The translations under genes and the position numbers were made by a program. A model generated the notes under the pieces. The model did not search any database, was not told the origin of the DNA, and saw only the letters and a program-made list of their open reading frames with translations. A stretch of DNA of 12,506 nt from Baffinella frigidus (Eukaryota; Cryptophyceae; Cryptomonadales; Baffinellaceae), in the NCBI GenBank assembly GCA_026770585.1, contig MU646333.1, positions 1,224,985 to 1,237,490 of the forward strand, written 5' to 3'. Below are positions 1 to 6,465 of this stretch, piece by piece (within the stretch, counting starts at the first letter, position 1; every line of letters starts with the position of its first letter).

Positions 1-289
1 TTAGGGTTTAGGGTTTAGGGTTTAGGGTTTAGGGTTTAGGGTTTAGGGTTTAGGGTTCAGGGTTCAGGGTTTGGGATGTAGGGTTTAGGGTTTAGGGTTT
101 AGGGTTTAGGGTTTAGGGTTTGGGGTTTAGGGAATAGACAATTAGGGATTAGGGTGTAAGGCTTAGGGTTTAGGGTTGGGTTTAGGGTTTAGGGTTTAGT
201 GCTTATGGTTTTGGGTTTAGGGTTTGGGGTTTAGGGTTTGGGGTTTTTGGTGTAGGGTTTAGATTTTAGGGTTTAGGGTTTAGGGTTTA
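1..289 (+). repeat. Telomere-like TTTAGGG array
   Basis: This is a run of the seven-base unit TTTAGGG. The first 56 bases are perfect (about eight units). The rest carries scattered variants such as TTCAGGG, TTTGGGG and units with one-base changes, and it ends at the unique sequence that begins with 'gctccacgag'. The unit is the plant/algal-type telomere repeat. The G-rich strand reads left to right, so a normal chromosome end would lie to the right of the array, not at the left edge of the window. The array is therefore interstitial, inverted or misassembled rather than a simple left-hand telomere. Confidence 0.93.
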
Positions 290-725
290 TGCTCCACGAG
301 TTTGCTCATTCAGTGCCCTGCTCCGGATCCCGATCCCGGGTGTATGACCGGGAACGTGACTGAGAGTTCTAGAAAGGAGATCACCATCCGGTGTGATACG
401 GGGTTGAACCAGCAGAGTTTCCCGATCAAAACACGGGCCTGTCAAACATTTGCTTCTGGCACGGCTTGTGCTGCATGCGCCCGCCACCAACGAGAACATT
501 GAGGAAATCTACAGCTCCAACAGCTGTAGGGCCAGAGGTAGAGCCTCACCGGGGCCCGATCTCATCGACGAGCGGCGTCCCTTTCCGCGACATGTCGCGC
601 GGACGCCCCCCGCGCAGGCGCAGCAGCCCTCCACCGAGCAAATGCCCAAAGCCTGGGCGCTCGGTACCAGCACCAGCGACACCAAATCCTGGAAGAGAAC
701 AGCACGGAATAGCCCCCTGCATTGC
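290..725. other. GC-rich subtelomeric stretch, little recognised
   Basis: This single-copy-looking sequence separates the first array from the 89-bp inverted-repeat arm. Frames are open on both strands, as expected in GC-rich DNA. The only structure that stands out is a perfect 8-bp stem at 509-529 (CTACAGCT, loop CCAAC, AGCTGTAG). The 5' half of a weak coding candidate (475-1047) lies in it. No promoter or RNA gene is visible. Confidence 0.5.
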
Positions 726-1047
726 GAAACCGCCCACGAAACGCCGCGAGATGGTGCTGCTCGACGGCCCCGGGAGAGTTCCTGAAGCAGGATCCGCCTG
801 GTGGCGAGATGAAGAAGTCGGGGCTGCTGAGGACACGAGCCCCAGTGCGAGAAGACACACGGACACGACCCACCAGCGGCGGTCCATGCCGGGCGTTCTC
901 GACGATGCTCTGCGCACGAATCCTTCTCGCCCGGGGCCTGTGTCCACACTGGAGATGCGCCGCATGCCCATGCCTCCTCCGGAACCAACCTACGGAACCT
1001 GGAACCGTTCAGTCCTGGACGACTTTCAGGGGTGGGGAGCGCGATGA
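475..1047 (+). CDS. Doubtful hypothetical protein, 190 aa
   Basis: This frame is open from ATG at 475 to TGA at 1045-1047. I do not recognise the product. The N-terminal two thirds is rich in Pro, Arg, Ser and Thr and could be chance translation of GC-rich DNA. The C-terminal part looks more protein-like, with the segment PTYGTWNRSVLDDFQGWG near the end. The middle crosses the left 89-bp inverted-repeat arm (726-814), where it reads REMVLLDG...WWRDE; the right arm encodes nearly the same peptide on the opposite strand. Six substitutions separate the arms and most change the amino acid in this frame, so the repeat shows no clear sign of protein-level constraint. A long frame also runs on the - strand across the same bases. 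The stop lies 48 bp before the membrane-protein frame at 1096. It may equally be a gene relic or non-coding. Confidence 0.2.
   Translation: MRPPPTRTLRKSTAPTAVGPEVEPHRGPISSTSGVPFRDMSRGRPPRRRSSPPPSKCPKPGRSVPAPATPNPGREQHGIAPCIAKPPTKRREMVLLDGPGRVPEAGSAWWRDEEVGAAEDTSPSARRHTDTTHQRRSMPGVLDDALRTNPSRPGPVSTLEMRRMPMPPPEPTYGTWNRSVLDDFQGWGAR
726..814 (+). repeat. Left arm of 89-bp inverted repeat
   Basis: These 89 bases match the reverse complement of 1565-1653 with six mismatches and no gaps, about 93% identity. The match starts at GAAACCGCC and ends at GGCGAGATGAAG; flanking bases on both sides are unrelated. The arms enclose 750 bp (815-1564) that contain the frame-broken membrane-protein candidate. 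The pair could be terminal repeats of an old non-autonomous element or two copies of a dispersed repeat that landed in opposite orientation. Confidence 0.88.
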
Positions 1048-1095
1048 ACAACGTCCTTCCGGTTCTGTAACGGCTCGCATCGCCCTGGGAGGGTC

Positions 1096-1421
1096 ATGAA
1101 TCTGTCGGAGATCGTCGCCATCGCGCTGCTCCTCCTCCTCGTTTTTGCGGTCGTCAAAACCTGCAGGTTCACTCCCCACGTTTTCAACCCAGCCTTCCGT
1201 GGCAACTGGCTGACTGGCGGTTCGACGTGTGCAGGACTCCCCAGGAGGAAGAACAAGGGGAGGAGTTCCGCTACATCACGGTCATCGCCCGCGCCTCTGG
1301 CCATCCACCTGAACATTCGCACTCAATCAGAAATCATGACTTCGTGCGTCACTCAGTGCACTCGGTAGGGATAGTGCCAAGCAACGAGGAGCAAGGCACG
1401 ATACGCTCCAGAGCGTCCTGA
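1096..1421 (+). pseudogene. Small single-pass membrane protein, frame-broken
   Basis: The frame starting at ATG 1096 opens with NLSEIVAIALLLLLVFAVV, a clear hydrophobic helix of about 18 residues followed by basic and aromatic residues, as in a short signal-anchored membrane protein. Around 1195-1215 the protein-like signal leaves this frame: the original frame continues as a Ser/Arg-rich tail to a stop at 1366-1368, whereas the neighbouring frame becomes protein-like (containing TPQEEEQGEEFRYITVIARA) and runs to TGA at 1419-1421. Third positions are mostly G or C in the protein-like parts of both frames. The simplest reading is one gene with an indel near 1200, either a real pseudogenising mutation or a consensus error; a short intron is less likely. 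The family is not recognised. It lies between the two 89-bp inverted-repeat arms and could be cargo of such an element. Confidence 0.3.
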
Positions 1422-1564
1422 CAGTCGTACACACCTGCCCAGGTGCGTGAAATTATGGAGCAGGACGAGAAAGGCAACAAAGGGCCCTGAGAGGCGAGAG
1501 TAGCCGGAAGCAGTGCAGCAAGGAGAGGAAAGGAGGACTTCTGGCGTGCCCTCCTGCCGGCTGG
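1422..1564. other. Spacer with possible orphan terminal exon
   Basis: An acceptor-like pyrimidine stretch ending CCTGCCCAG at 1442 precedes an open stretch at 1443-1490 that encodes a short charged peptide containing REIMEQDEKG and ends in TGA. A loosely similar peptide containing EIMELMKQD and ending WP-stop occurs at 10794-10868, and both are followed by GGCCCTGAGAGG or GGGCCCTGAGAGG. This hints at two decayed copies of the same terminal coding segment, but the pieces are short. Confidence 0.2.
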
Positions 1565-1653
1565 CTTCATCTCGCCACCAGGCGGATGCTGCGTCGTGAA
1601 CTCTCCCGCGGCCGTCGAGCAGCACCATCTCGCGGCGTTTCGTCGGCGGTTTC
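1565..1653 (-). repeat. Right arm of 89-bp inverted repeat
   Basis: This is the reverse-complement partner of 726-814, with six differences in 89 bases. On the - strand it encodes the same two overlapping peptides as the left arm (RNAARWCCSTA in one frame and REMVLLDG in another), because the arms are nearly identical. The position and orientation suggest terminal inverted repeats of a ~928-bp unit spanning 726-1653. Confidence 0.88.
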
Positions 1654-1836
1654 TCAAGAGCGGATGTCGAGCTGATGCTGGCGCCGTTCCTGGAACGCGG
1701 AGGGGCGTGTTGGATGCATGGCGAGCGGACGGATGACGCCCCTCATCGACACACGCTGCTGCGTGCGTTGGTTTCTCGAGCAGTCGTGGGGGCTGGGCGA
1801 CCGACGTCGGTTTGCTCGCAACGCGGGTGTGCAGTA

Positions 1837-1953
1837 CAGGGGTACCTCACTCATAAGAAACCACCGCCCCTCTAGGACCACCACAGGACCCTCGGCATGG
1901 TCCTACTGTAGGGTCCTAGGGAGGGGCGGTTTCTTGTGAGCGAGGTACCCCTG
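1837..1953. mobile_element. Palindromic MITE-like element, copy 1
   Basis: The 117-bp element begins CAGGGGTACCTCACTCATAA and ends with the near-perfect reverse complement (CGAGGTACCCCTG). The two halves pair over about 40 bases, so a single strand could fold into one long hairpin. It is flanked by TA on each side (1835-1836 and 1954-1955), which fits a TA target-site duplication of the Tc1/mariner type, although TIRs starting CAGGG also occur in other superfamilies. It has no coding capacity. Small frames that read out of its ends are chance translations. It is similar along its length to 5610-5724, in the same orientation. Confidence 0.82.
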
Positions 1954-1955
1954 TA

Positions 1956-2761
1956 GAGTGATGGAGGATTTGGCCTGGGGCAGGGCGGCGTGAGTGTGAG
2001 GAATCGCAGGCAGTGACAACCTGGCAGGGAGGTGGGTCGAAGTGGAAGGCTGGGCGCGCGTGAGACCCCCCTGTCCGACCGAGGCTCACAGCGCGTGGGG
2101 ACTTCGTTCCAAGAGCTTGGAGAATGCTTTCCAAGAGCTTTGGTGAGAGCCTGGAGAGCCGCGTGTCTCCCGAGTGGCTACATGTAATAAACGGGAAGCT
2201 ACTAGCTGCGGTGCGCGCTCAAACTAACAAACATATCTACACGCCGCTTGCTCTCCGCAAGCGAGCCACCGTCTAGCTCTGCCTCACTCGGGTTGGCCGA
2301 ATATTCTCAAGTTGATATGCTGGGTGTGCGGTACAAATCCGTCAACTTTGGAGTGGACAAGAGCCCGGGGCTCACCAAACTGGTGAGCCCAAATAGACTG
2401 AGACAGAGCTAGACTGTCTGTGGTGTCGAGGAGCTCATCCGTAGACTGTTCCCGTCTCCTCAAGAGTGAAGTGGGCGTGGCCTCGATGTGAGTGTCATAA
2501 AAATCAACAAAACACCTATCGGCAATGTGCACCTGTTGCGATCCTTCTTGTCGTCTCAGACCGAGCCACGGTGCGAGACAAGAAGGTCACCCCCGGACGT
2601 GAGTAGCCTCAAGAAACGTGCCACACGTATTAAAATTTCCTCTCAGATGGCCTCAGTGACCCTTCGTGCATAACGTTTCCAGTGTGAATCCCCTTTTTAT
2701 TTTCTTCCCGAGGCTAGCAGACAGTCCCGAAACCCCACAACACATGGGATTTTGGACCTAG
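1956..2761. other. Non-coding spacer with strong hairpins
   Basis: No convincing gene is visible. Two compact palindromes stand out: 2245-2263 (CGCTTGC, loop TCTCC, GCAAGCG) and 2368-2390 (GGGCTCACCA, loop AAC, TGGTGAGCCC), the latter a perfect 10-bp stem with a three-base loop. A 12-base direct repeat TTCCAAGAGCTT occurs at 2107 and 2129. The segment 2306-2350 contains a 20-base sequence (2331-2350, core AAATCCGTCAACTTTG) that recurs exactly at 10632-10651. The right side becomes AT-richer as it approaches the telomere-like array. Confidence 0.55.
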
Positions 2762-2800
2762 CCCTGAACCCTGACATCTAAACCCCAAACCCTAAACTCT
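2762..2800 (-). repeat. Outlying patch of CCCTAAA-like repeats
   Basis: About five degenerate units related to CCCTAAA (CCCTGAA, CCCTGAC, CCCCAAA, CCCTAAA) stand here, separated from the main array by about 58 bp of unrelated sequence (2801-2859). This shows that the array has been broken by insertion or divergence. Confidence 0.75.
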
Positions 2801-3075
2801 GGGGATGATGTGAATCGCTAGAGCCCGAGCGCAGCCCTTCCGCCAGATGCGTACGAAAACCTGAACCCTAAAACCTCAACCCTAAACCTTGAACCCTGAA
2901 CCCAAACCCCCAAATCCTAGACCCTAAATCCTAAAACCTCAACCCTAAACCCTAAACCCTGAACCCTAAACACTAAACACTAAACCCTAAACCCTAAACA
3001 CTAAACACTAAACACTAAAACCTAAATCCTAAACCCTGGCCCCTGAACCCTAAACTCTAGACCGTAGAACCTATC

Positions 3076-3377
3076 CTAAACCTTTAAACCCTAAACCCTA
3101 AACCCTAAACCATAAGCCTTGAACCCTAAACCCTAAACCCTGAACCCCAAACCCTAAACCCCACACCCTACACCCTACACCCTAAACCCTAAACCCTAAA
3201 CCGAGCCTACTGGTCACTCAAGGGATACCCTAGGGATACCCTAAACCTTTAAACCCTAAACCCTCAACCCTCAACCATAAGCCTTAAACCCTAAACCCTA
3301 AACCCTGAACCCCAAACCCTGAACCCCAAACCATACACCCTACACCCTACACCCTAAACCCTAAACCCTAAACCCTA
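3076..3377. repeat. Internal segmental duplication in the array
   Basis: The 3076-3202 stretch, beginning CTAAACCTTTAAACC and containing the off-pattern marker CCATAAGCCTT, recurs at 3241-3377 with an offset of 165 bp. Both copies run through the same sequence of variants (CCATAAGCC, CCCTGAACCCC, CCCTACACCCTACA). Sharing an irregular order of variants means that a block was duplicated, rather than that telomerase added units independently. Confidence 0.75.
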
Positions 3378-3500
3378 AATCCTAAACCCTAAACACTAAA
3401 CACTAAACCCCACACCCCAAACCACAAACCACAAAAACTAACCCCTAAACTTTTACCCCTAACCCCTAAGCCCTCAACCCTAAACCCTGAAAAATAAACC

Positions 3501-3545
<45 letters not shown>

Positions 3546-4013
3546 GACCCTCATGCCTGAACCCTCAACCTCTACCCCTTCCACCCAACCCCACCTACAA
3601 TCCAAACCCTAAACCCAACCCCCCTAGCCCTGACCCTAAAACGTACAACTCTTACAACCTAAACCCTGAACCCTAGACCCTCAACCCTGAACCTCAAACC
3701 CTAAGCCTTAGGCCCTGAACCCAAACCCCTAAACCCTGAACCCTACAACCTAAAACCTAAACCCTACACCCTCAACCCTACACCCTAAACCCTAAACCCT
3801 AAACCCTGAACCCTAGACCCTGTGCCCTGAAACCCAAACGCCAAACCCTAAACCCTATACCAAAAACCCTAAACCCTAAACCCTAAACCCTAAACCCTAA
3901 ACCCTAAACCCTAAACCCTTACCCTAAACCCTGAATTCCTAACCCTAGATTATCATCCCTGAAACCATAACCCTAAACCCCAAACCCCAAACCCTAAAAC
4001 CTAAACCCTAAAC

Positions 4014-4148
4014 CCTGAACCCTGAACCCTGAAGCTGGAACCCGCCACCCTCAACCCTCAACCCCAGCCCTGACCCGCCACCCTCAACCCTCAACCCCCG
4101 CCCTGACTGAAATCTAAACAATGAACCCAGAACCCTAAACCCTAGACC
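4014..4148. repeat. Duplicated block, copy A
   Basis: This part of the telomere-like array carries a distinctive marker (CTGAAGCTGGAACCCGCCA) and a 33-bp tandem duplication (4041-4073 and 4074-4106, starting CCCGCCACCCTCAACC). The block recurs at 5217-5330 in the same orientation, offset by exactly 1200 bp at its left part; that copy has only one 33-bp unit. Both copies end with the shared off-pattern tail CCCAGAACCCTAAACC. Confidence 0.82.
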
Positions 4149-4283
4149 CTAAGCCTTGAACCCCAAGCCCCAAACCACAATCCTAAACATAAACCCTCAA
4201 CCCTAAACTCAAACCCCTAAACCCCAAACCCCAAACCCCAAACCCTTAACCTTGAACCCCAAACCCTAATTTATTATCCCTAA

Positions 4284-4438
4284 TCTCATCTCGGAACATA
4301 CCAGAATCTGTCGGAGTCTGATTATGTCCTCATTCATGCTACTGTAAGCTTTCTTTTTATCCCTAAATTAGCATATCTACCCTTTTCTGTACCGTTGAAA
4401 GCGTTAAGAAGCGGTACAGATTCTGTCGTATTCCGCAA
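4284..4438. other. AT-rich island inside the telomere-like array
   Basis: This short, non-repetitive, AT-richer sequence interrupts the C-strand array. It contains an imperfect direct repeat (CAGAATCTGTCGG near 4301, CAGATTCTGTCG near 4417) and an 8-bp stem CTGTACCG / CGGTACAG at 4387-4394 and 4412-4419 with a 17-base loop. No gene is visible. Confidence 0.5.
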
Positions 4439-4467
4439 TTAAACCCCTAACCCTTAATCCCTAATCT
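4439..4467 (-). repeat. Last CCCTAAN-type units of the array
   Basis: A few units of the CCCCTAA / CCCTTAA / CCCTAAT type resume after the AT-rich island and abut the 21-bp satellite. They may be the ragged inner edge of the long array. Confidence 0.55.
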
Positions 4468-4736
4468 TTCGGGATTCAGTCACGATGACTCAGGATTCGG
4501 TCAGAAAGAATCAGGATTTAGGTTGGACGACCCAATTTTTTTGTCAGGATGATTCAGGATTCAGTCAGGATAACTTAGGATTCAATCAGGATAACTCAGG
4601 ATCCAGTCAGATAGACTCAGGATTTAGTAAAAAAGACCCAGGGTTCACTCGGAAGGTCTCATGATTCGGTCAGGAGGTCTCAGAATTTAGTCAGGAGGCC
4701 TCAGAATTTGGTGAACAGGCCTTAGGATAGCAGGAC
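4468..4736 (+). repeat. 21-bp satellite, left arm
   Basis: About twelve degenerate units of 21 bp run head to tail, with the core GACTCAGGATTCAGTCAGGA. From 4487 the units are 21, 21, 22, then eight of 21 bp and a last partial one, so the spacing is almost strictly kept while the sequence drifts. Towards the right end the units share a new variant (TCAGGAGG.CTCAGAATTT), which indicates local amplification. The reverse complement of this unit forms the right arm at 4804-4969. Confidence 0.85.
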
Positions 4737-4803
4737 ACCAATCCTCAACCGGACACCCTGATTCCCCAACGCCAAGTCCTGCACCTCGGCCCCGAAATTC
4801 TGG

Positions 4804-4969
4804 GTCGTTCCAACTGAATCTTGTGTCGTTCTGACCCAGTCAGGCATCGTCTTGATCGAGTCCTGAGTCACCCTAAATGAACCCTGAGTCGCTCTGACGG
4901 AATCCTGAGTCGTCCTGAGTGAATTATGAGTTGTTCTCACTGGACCCTGAGTCGTCCTGAGTGAATTTT
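4804..4969 (-). repeat. 21-bp satellite, right arm (inverted)
   Basis: Eight units with exact 21-bp spacing, core GTCGTCCTGAGTGAATCCTGA on +, are the reverse complement of the left-arm unit. The arms are separated by about 67 bp (4737-4803), so the whole locus is a large, imperfect palindrome. Because 21 is a multiple of three, the - strand stays open through the arm and gives a heptad-repeat peptide (RTTQDSV and variants) between 4940 and 4722. I regard that frame as a by-product of the period rather than as a gene. Confidence 0.85.
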
Positions 4970-5216
4970 TATATGAAACCAGGGGGCAGAGTTGGTGAGA
5001 GTGTCCTACGGAGAGTCCGAATATTTGAACATGATACCAAATGCCAACATTTCACTGAACTACGGCCATTTGCGCCCCGTTCGTGGATGGAAAAAAATAT
5101 TTTTGACCTTCAAAACTGGTCAACAAAGTGGTACCTACACCCCAGCCAGTTTCAGTTTTTGACTAAAAACTGGTAGTGATGAGACTGGCTGATGGGTTCT
5201 CGTCGGCCACACTACT
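4970..5216. other. AT-rich spacer, weak open frame
   Basis: A 67-codon frame from ATG 4973 to the stop at 5174-5176 is open on + but resembles no family known to me and shows no GC bias at third positions, unlike the genes at 8 kb. The most regular feature is a hairpin at 5153-5173 (AGTTTTT, loop GACT, AAAAACT) within a stretch carrying several AAACTGG / CCAGTTT motifs. Probably non-coding. Confidence 0.35.
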
Positions 5217-5330
5217 AAACCCTGAACCCTGAAGCTTGAACCCGCCACCCTCAACCCTCAACCCCAACCCTGACCCCTAAACCCTAAAATCTGAACAATA
5301 AACCCAGAACCCTAAACCCTAGACCCTGGA
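5217..5330. repeat. Duplicated telomere-like block, copy B
   Basis: This patch of CCCTGAA / CCCTAAA-type units copies 4014-4148, including the marker CTGAAGCTTGAACCCGCCA and the tail CCCAGAACCCTAAACC. It has one 33-bp unit where copy A has two. The two copies flank about 1.07 kb containing the whole inverted 21-bp satellite, in direct orientation. Confidence 0.82.
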
Positions 5331-5609
5331 AACTCAACAGGACAAGTCAGGACCGCTGAGCACAACGCCAGAGATTCGGTCATGCGTCTGCAGAAGCGTG
5401 ACGCCCTATCTCTAGATTCCTAGCCGTCCCACGGACCCCTCTGCTCTTTGCTCTTTGGCGCACAGCTCTCGACGTACCGTTTGTACAAAGAGGGAGAGAC
5501 ACACACAGAGGGAGACACAGGGAGGAGGTAAGGACGATCCTTTAGGTCTGGGAATGACCGCGAAGAGCTGGGTGGGGAGCCGCGGCACTGAAACGTGAGC
5601 GCTGCCGCA
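5331..5609. other. Spacer, nothing recognised
   Basis: The sequence has mixed composition, a short GAGGGAGA-type purine-rich tract near 5485-5530, and a small duplicated CTCTTTG motif near 5443-5457. No open frame here looks coding. Confidence 0.45.
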
Positions 5610-5724
5610 CAGGGGTACCTCGCTCATAAGAAAGAGCCTCCATCTAGGGCCCTATAGGGCCCTAGGCATAGGCCTACCGTAGGGTCCTAAAGGGGGGCGG
5701 TTTCTTACGAGCGAGGTACCCCTG
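5610..5724. mobile_element. Palindromic MITE-like element, copy 2
   Basis: The 115-bp element begins CAGGGGTACCTCGCTCATAA and ends GCGAGGTACCCCTG, with terminal inverted repeats of roughly 25 bp and weaker pairing inside. It aligns with 1837-1953 in the same orientation; the right halves (from GGCAT onwards) are especially close. The right flank begins TACAGTG, resembling the right flank of copy 1 (TAGAGTG). The left flank is CA rather than TA, so the target-site duplication is not perfect here. There is no coding capacity, so movement would need an enzyme supplied elsewhere. Confidence 0.82.
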
Positions 5725-5911
5725 TACAGTGTCTCCCCGCGACCTTTGGCATGCTCTTGTCACACGTCCCGAGAGTGACCATTCATCCCTGGACCGAAAC
5801 TCTGCATTGTACACGCAAAGGAGGTGTGGCATTCGTACAGAGTGCCCCCCTCAGCTGGTGGCAACCGGCGCTCTAGCCGTGCCCCCCTGCCACGCCCCTC
5901 CTGGAAGCACC

Positions 5912-6005
5912 GATTCACTCTCGCTGAGCTTACGAGAACGGCTCACCAGACACTCAACGATTCATTTTCGCCGAGCTCAAGAGAATGGCTCACCACACAC
6001 TCAGC
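5912..6005. repeat. 47-bp tandem repeat, two copies
   Basis: 5912-5958 and 5959-6005 are adjacent 47-bp copies (both starting GATTCA and containing AGAGAA/GAGAAC then GGCTCACCA) with eight differences. The period is not a multiple of three, which argues against a coding role. Confidence 0.75.
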
Positions 6006-6017
6006 CCTGGCACCCCA

Positions 6018-6095
6018 GCGATTTCCTGAAGGTTCACGACCAACTTTCCACGCCGGCAATTTCCCGAAGGTTCAAGTCGATTCTGGCGCGCGAGA
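6018..6095. repeat. 38-bp tandem repeat, two diverged copies
   Basis: The motif ATTTCCTGAAGGTTCA at 6021 recurs as ATTTCCCGAAGGTTCA at 6059, an offset of 38 bp, with weaker similarity on each side. It directly follows the 47-bp repeat. Confidence 0.6.
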
Positions 6096-6251
6096 TCTGC
6101 CAAGAAGAGCCAGTAGAGTCAATGCTTAACCTCAGGTCGTCGTACACATTGTGGTCAAGTATAGGGATATCCAGGGTTACAAGAACCCATAACTTGAGAA
6201 CCCACACCGGATTTAGGGTCTGCGTGTTCTTCAATTTGTACCAGAGGGCTA

Positions 6252-6465
6252 ACTAAATCTCGCGTTTAGCCAACCCGGATTTGGAGCATGAATCTTCTTG
6301 ACTTTTGTAACAGCGGGGGTGACTAAACATCTTATTTAGTCAACTCGCAGGTACTAATTTAAGAAAACAGACACCGCCCGAGGCTCGACCAAGGGTGTTC
6401 TTATAGCCCGTATCTCTCTCTACATGATTGAGATACATTTGACCCGCCGATAGTTAGTCAACCCG
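6252..6465. repeat. Three related ACTAAA...TTTAGTCAAC motifs
   Basis: 6252-6277 and 6322-6347 align without gaps (ACTAAA, seven to eight variable bases, TTTAGYCAACYCG) 70 bp apart, and the right half recurs at 6453-6465 (TTAGTCAACCCG). Each full copy is an imperfect hairpin; the second has a perfect 7-bp stem GACTAAA / TTTAGTC. The stem ends vary together partly (GGCTAA with TTAGCC, GACTAAA with TTTAGTC), which keeps base pairing. They may be ends of small elements or a repeated structural motif. Confidence 0.5.

Larger units (their letters stand above)
2860..4283 (-). repeat. Long degenerate telomere-like array (CCCTAAA)
   Basis: About 1.4 kb is made almost wholly of CCCTAAA and its variants, with the C-rich strand on +. 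The cleanest stretch is about 3865-3918, with seven to eight perfect units. Elsewhere single variants form local blocks: CACTAAA near 2969-3020, CCCTACA near 3165-3185 and 3340-3355, CCCTCAA at about 3497-3545, CCCCAAA near 4215-4243. Short unrelated insertions occur, for example at 3204-3236. This is an old interstitial or subtelomeric array, not a freshly made telomere tip. Its orientation opposes the array at 1-289. Confidence 0.93.

Noticed and set aside
2860-4283. CRISPR-like regular repeats
   Set aside because: Period is seven bases with no spacers; these are telomere-type units.
5729-6256. 175-codon frame on +
   Set aside because: No ATG near its start, begins at the edge of the MITE, and runs through 47-bp and 38-bp tandem repeats whose periods break reading frame.
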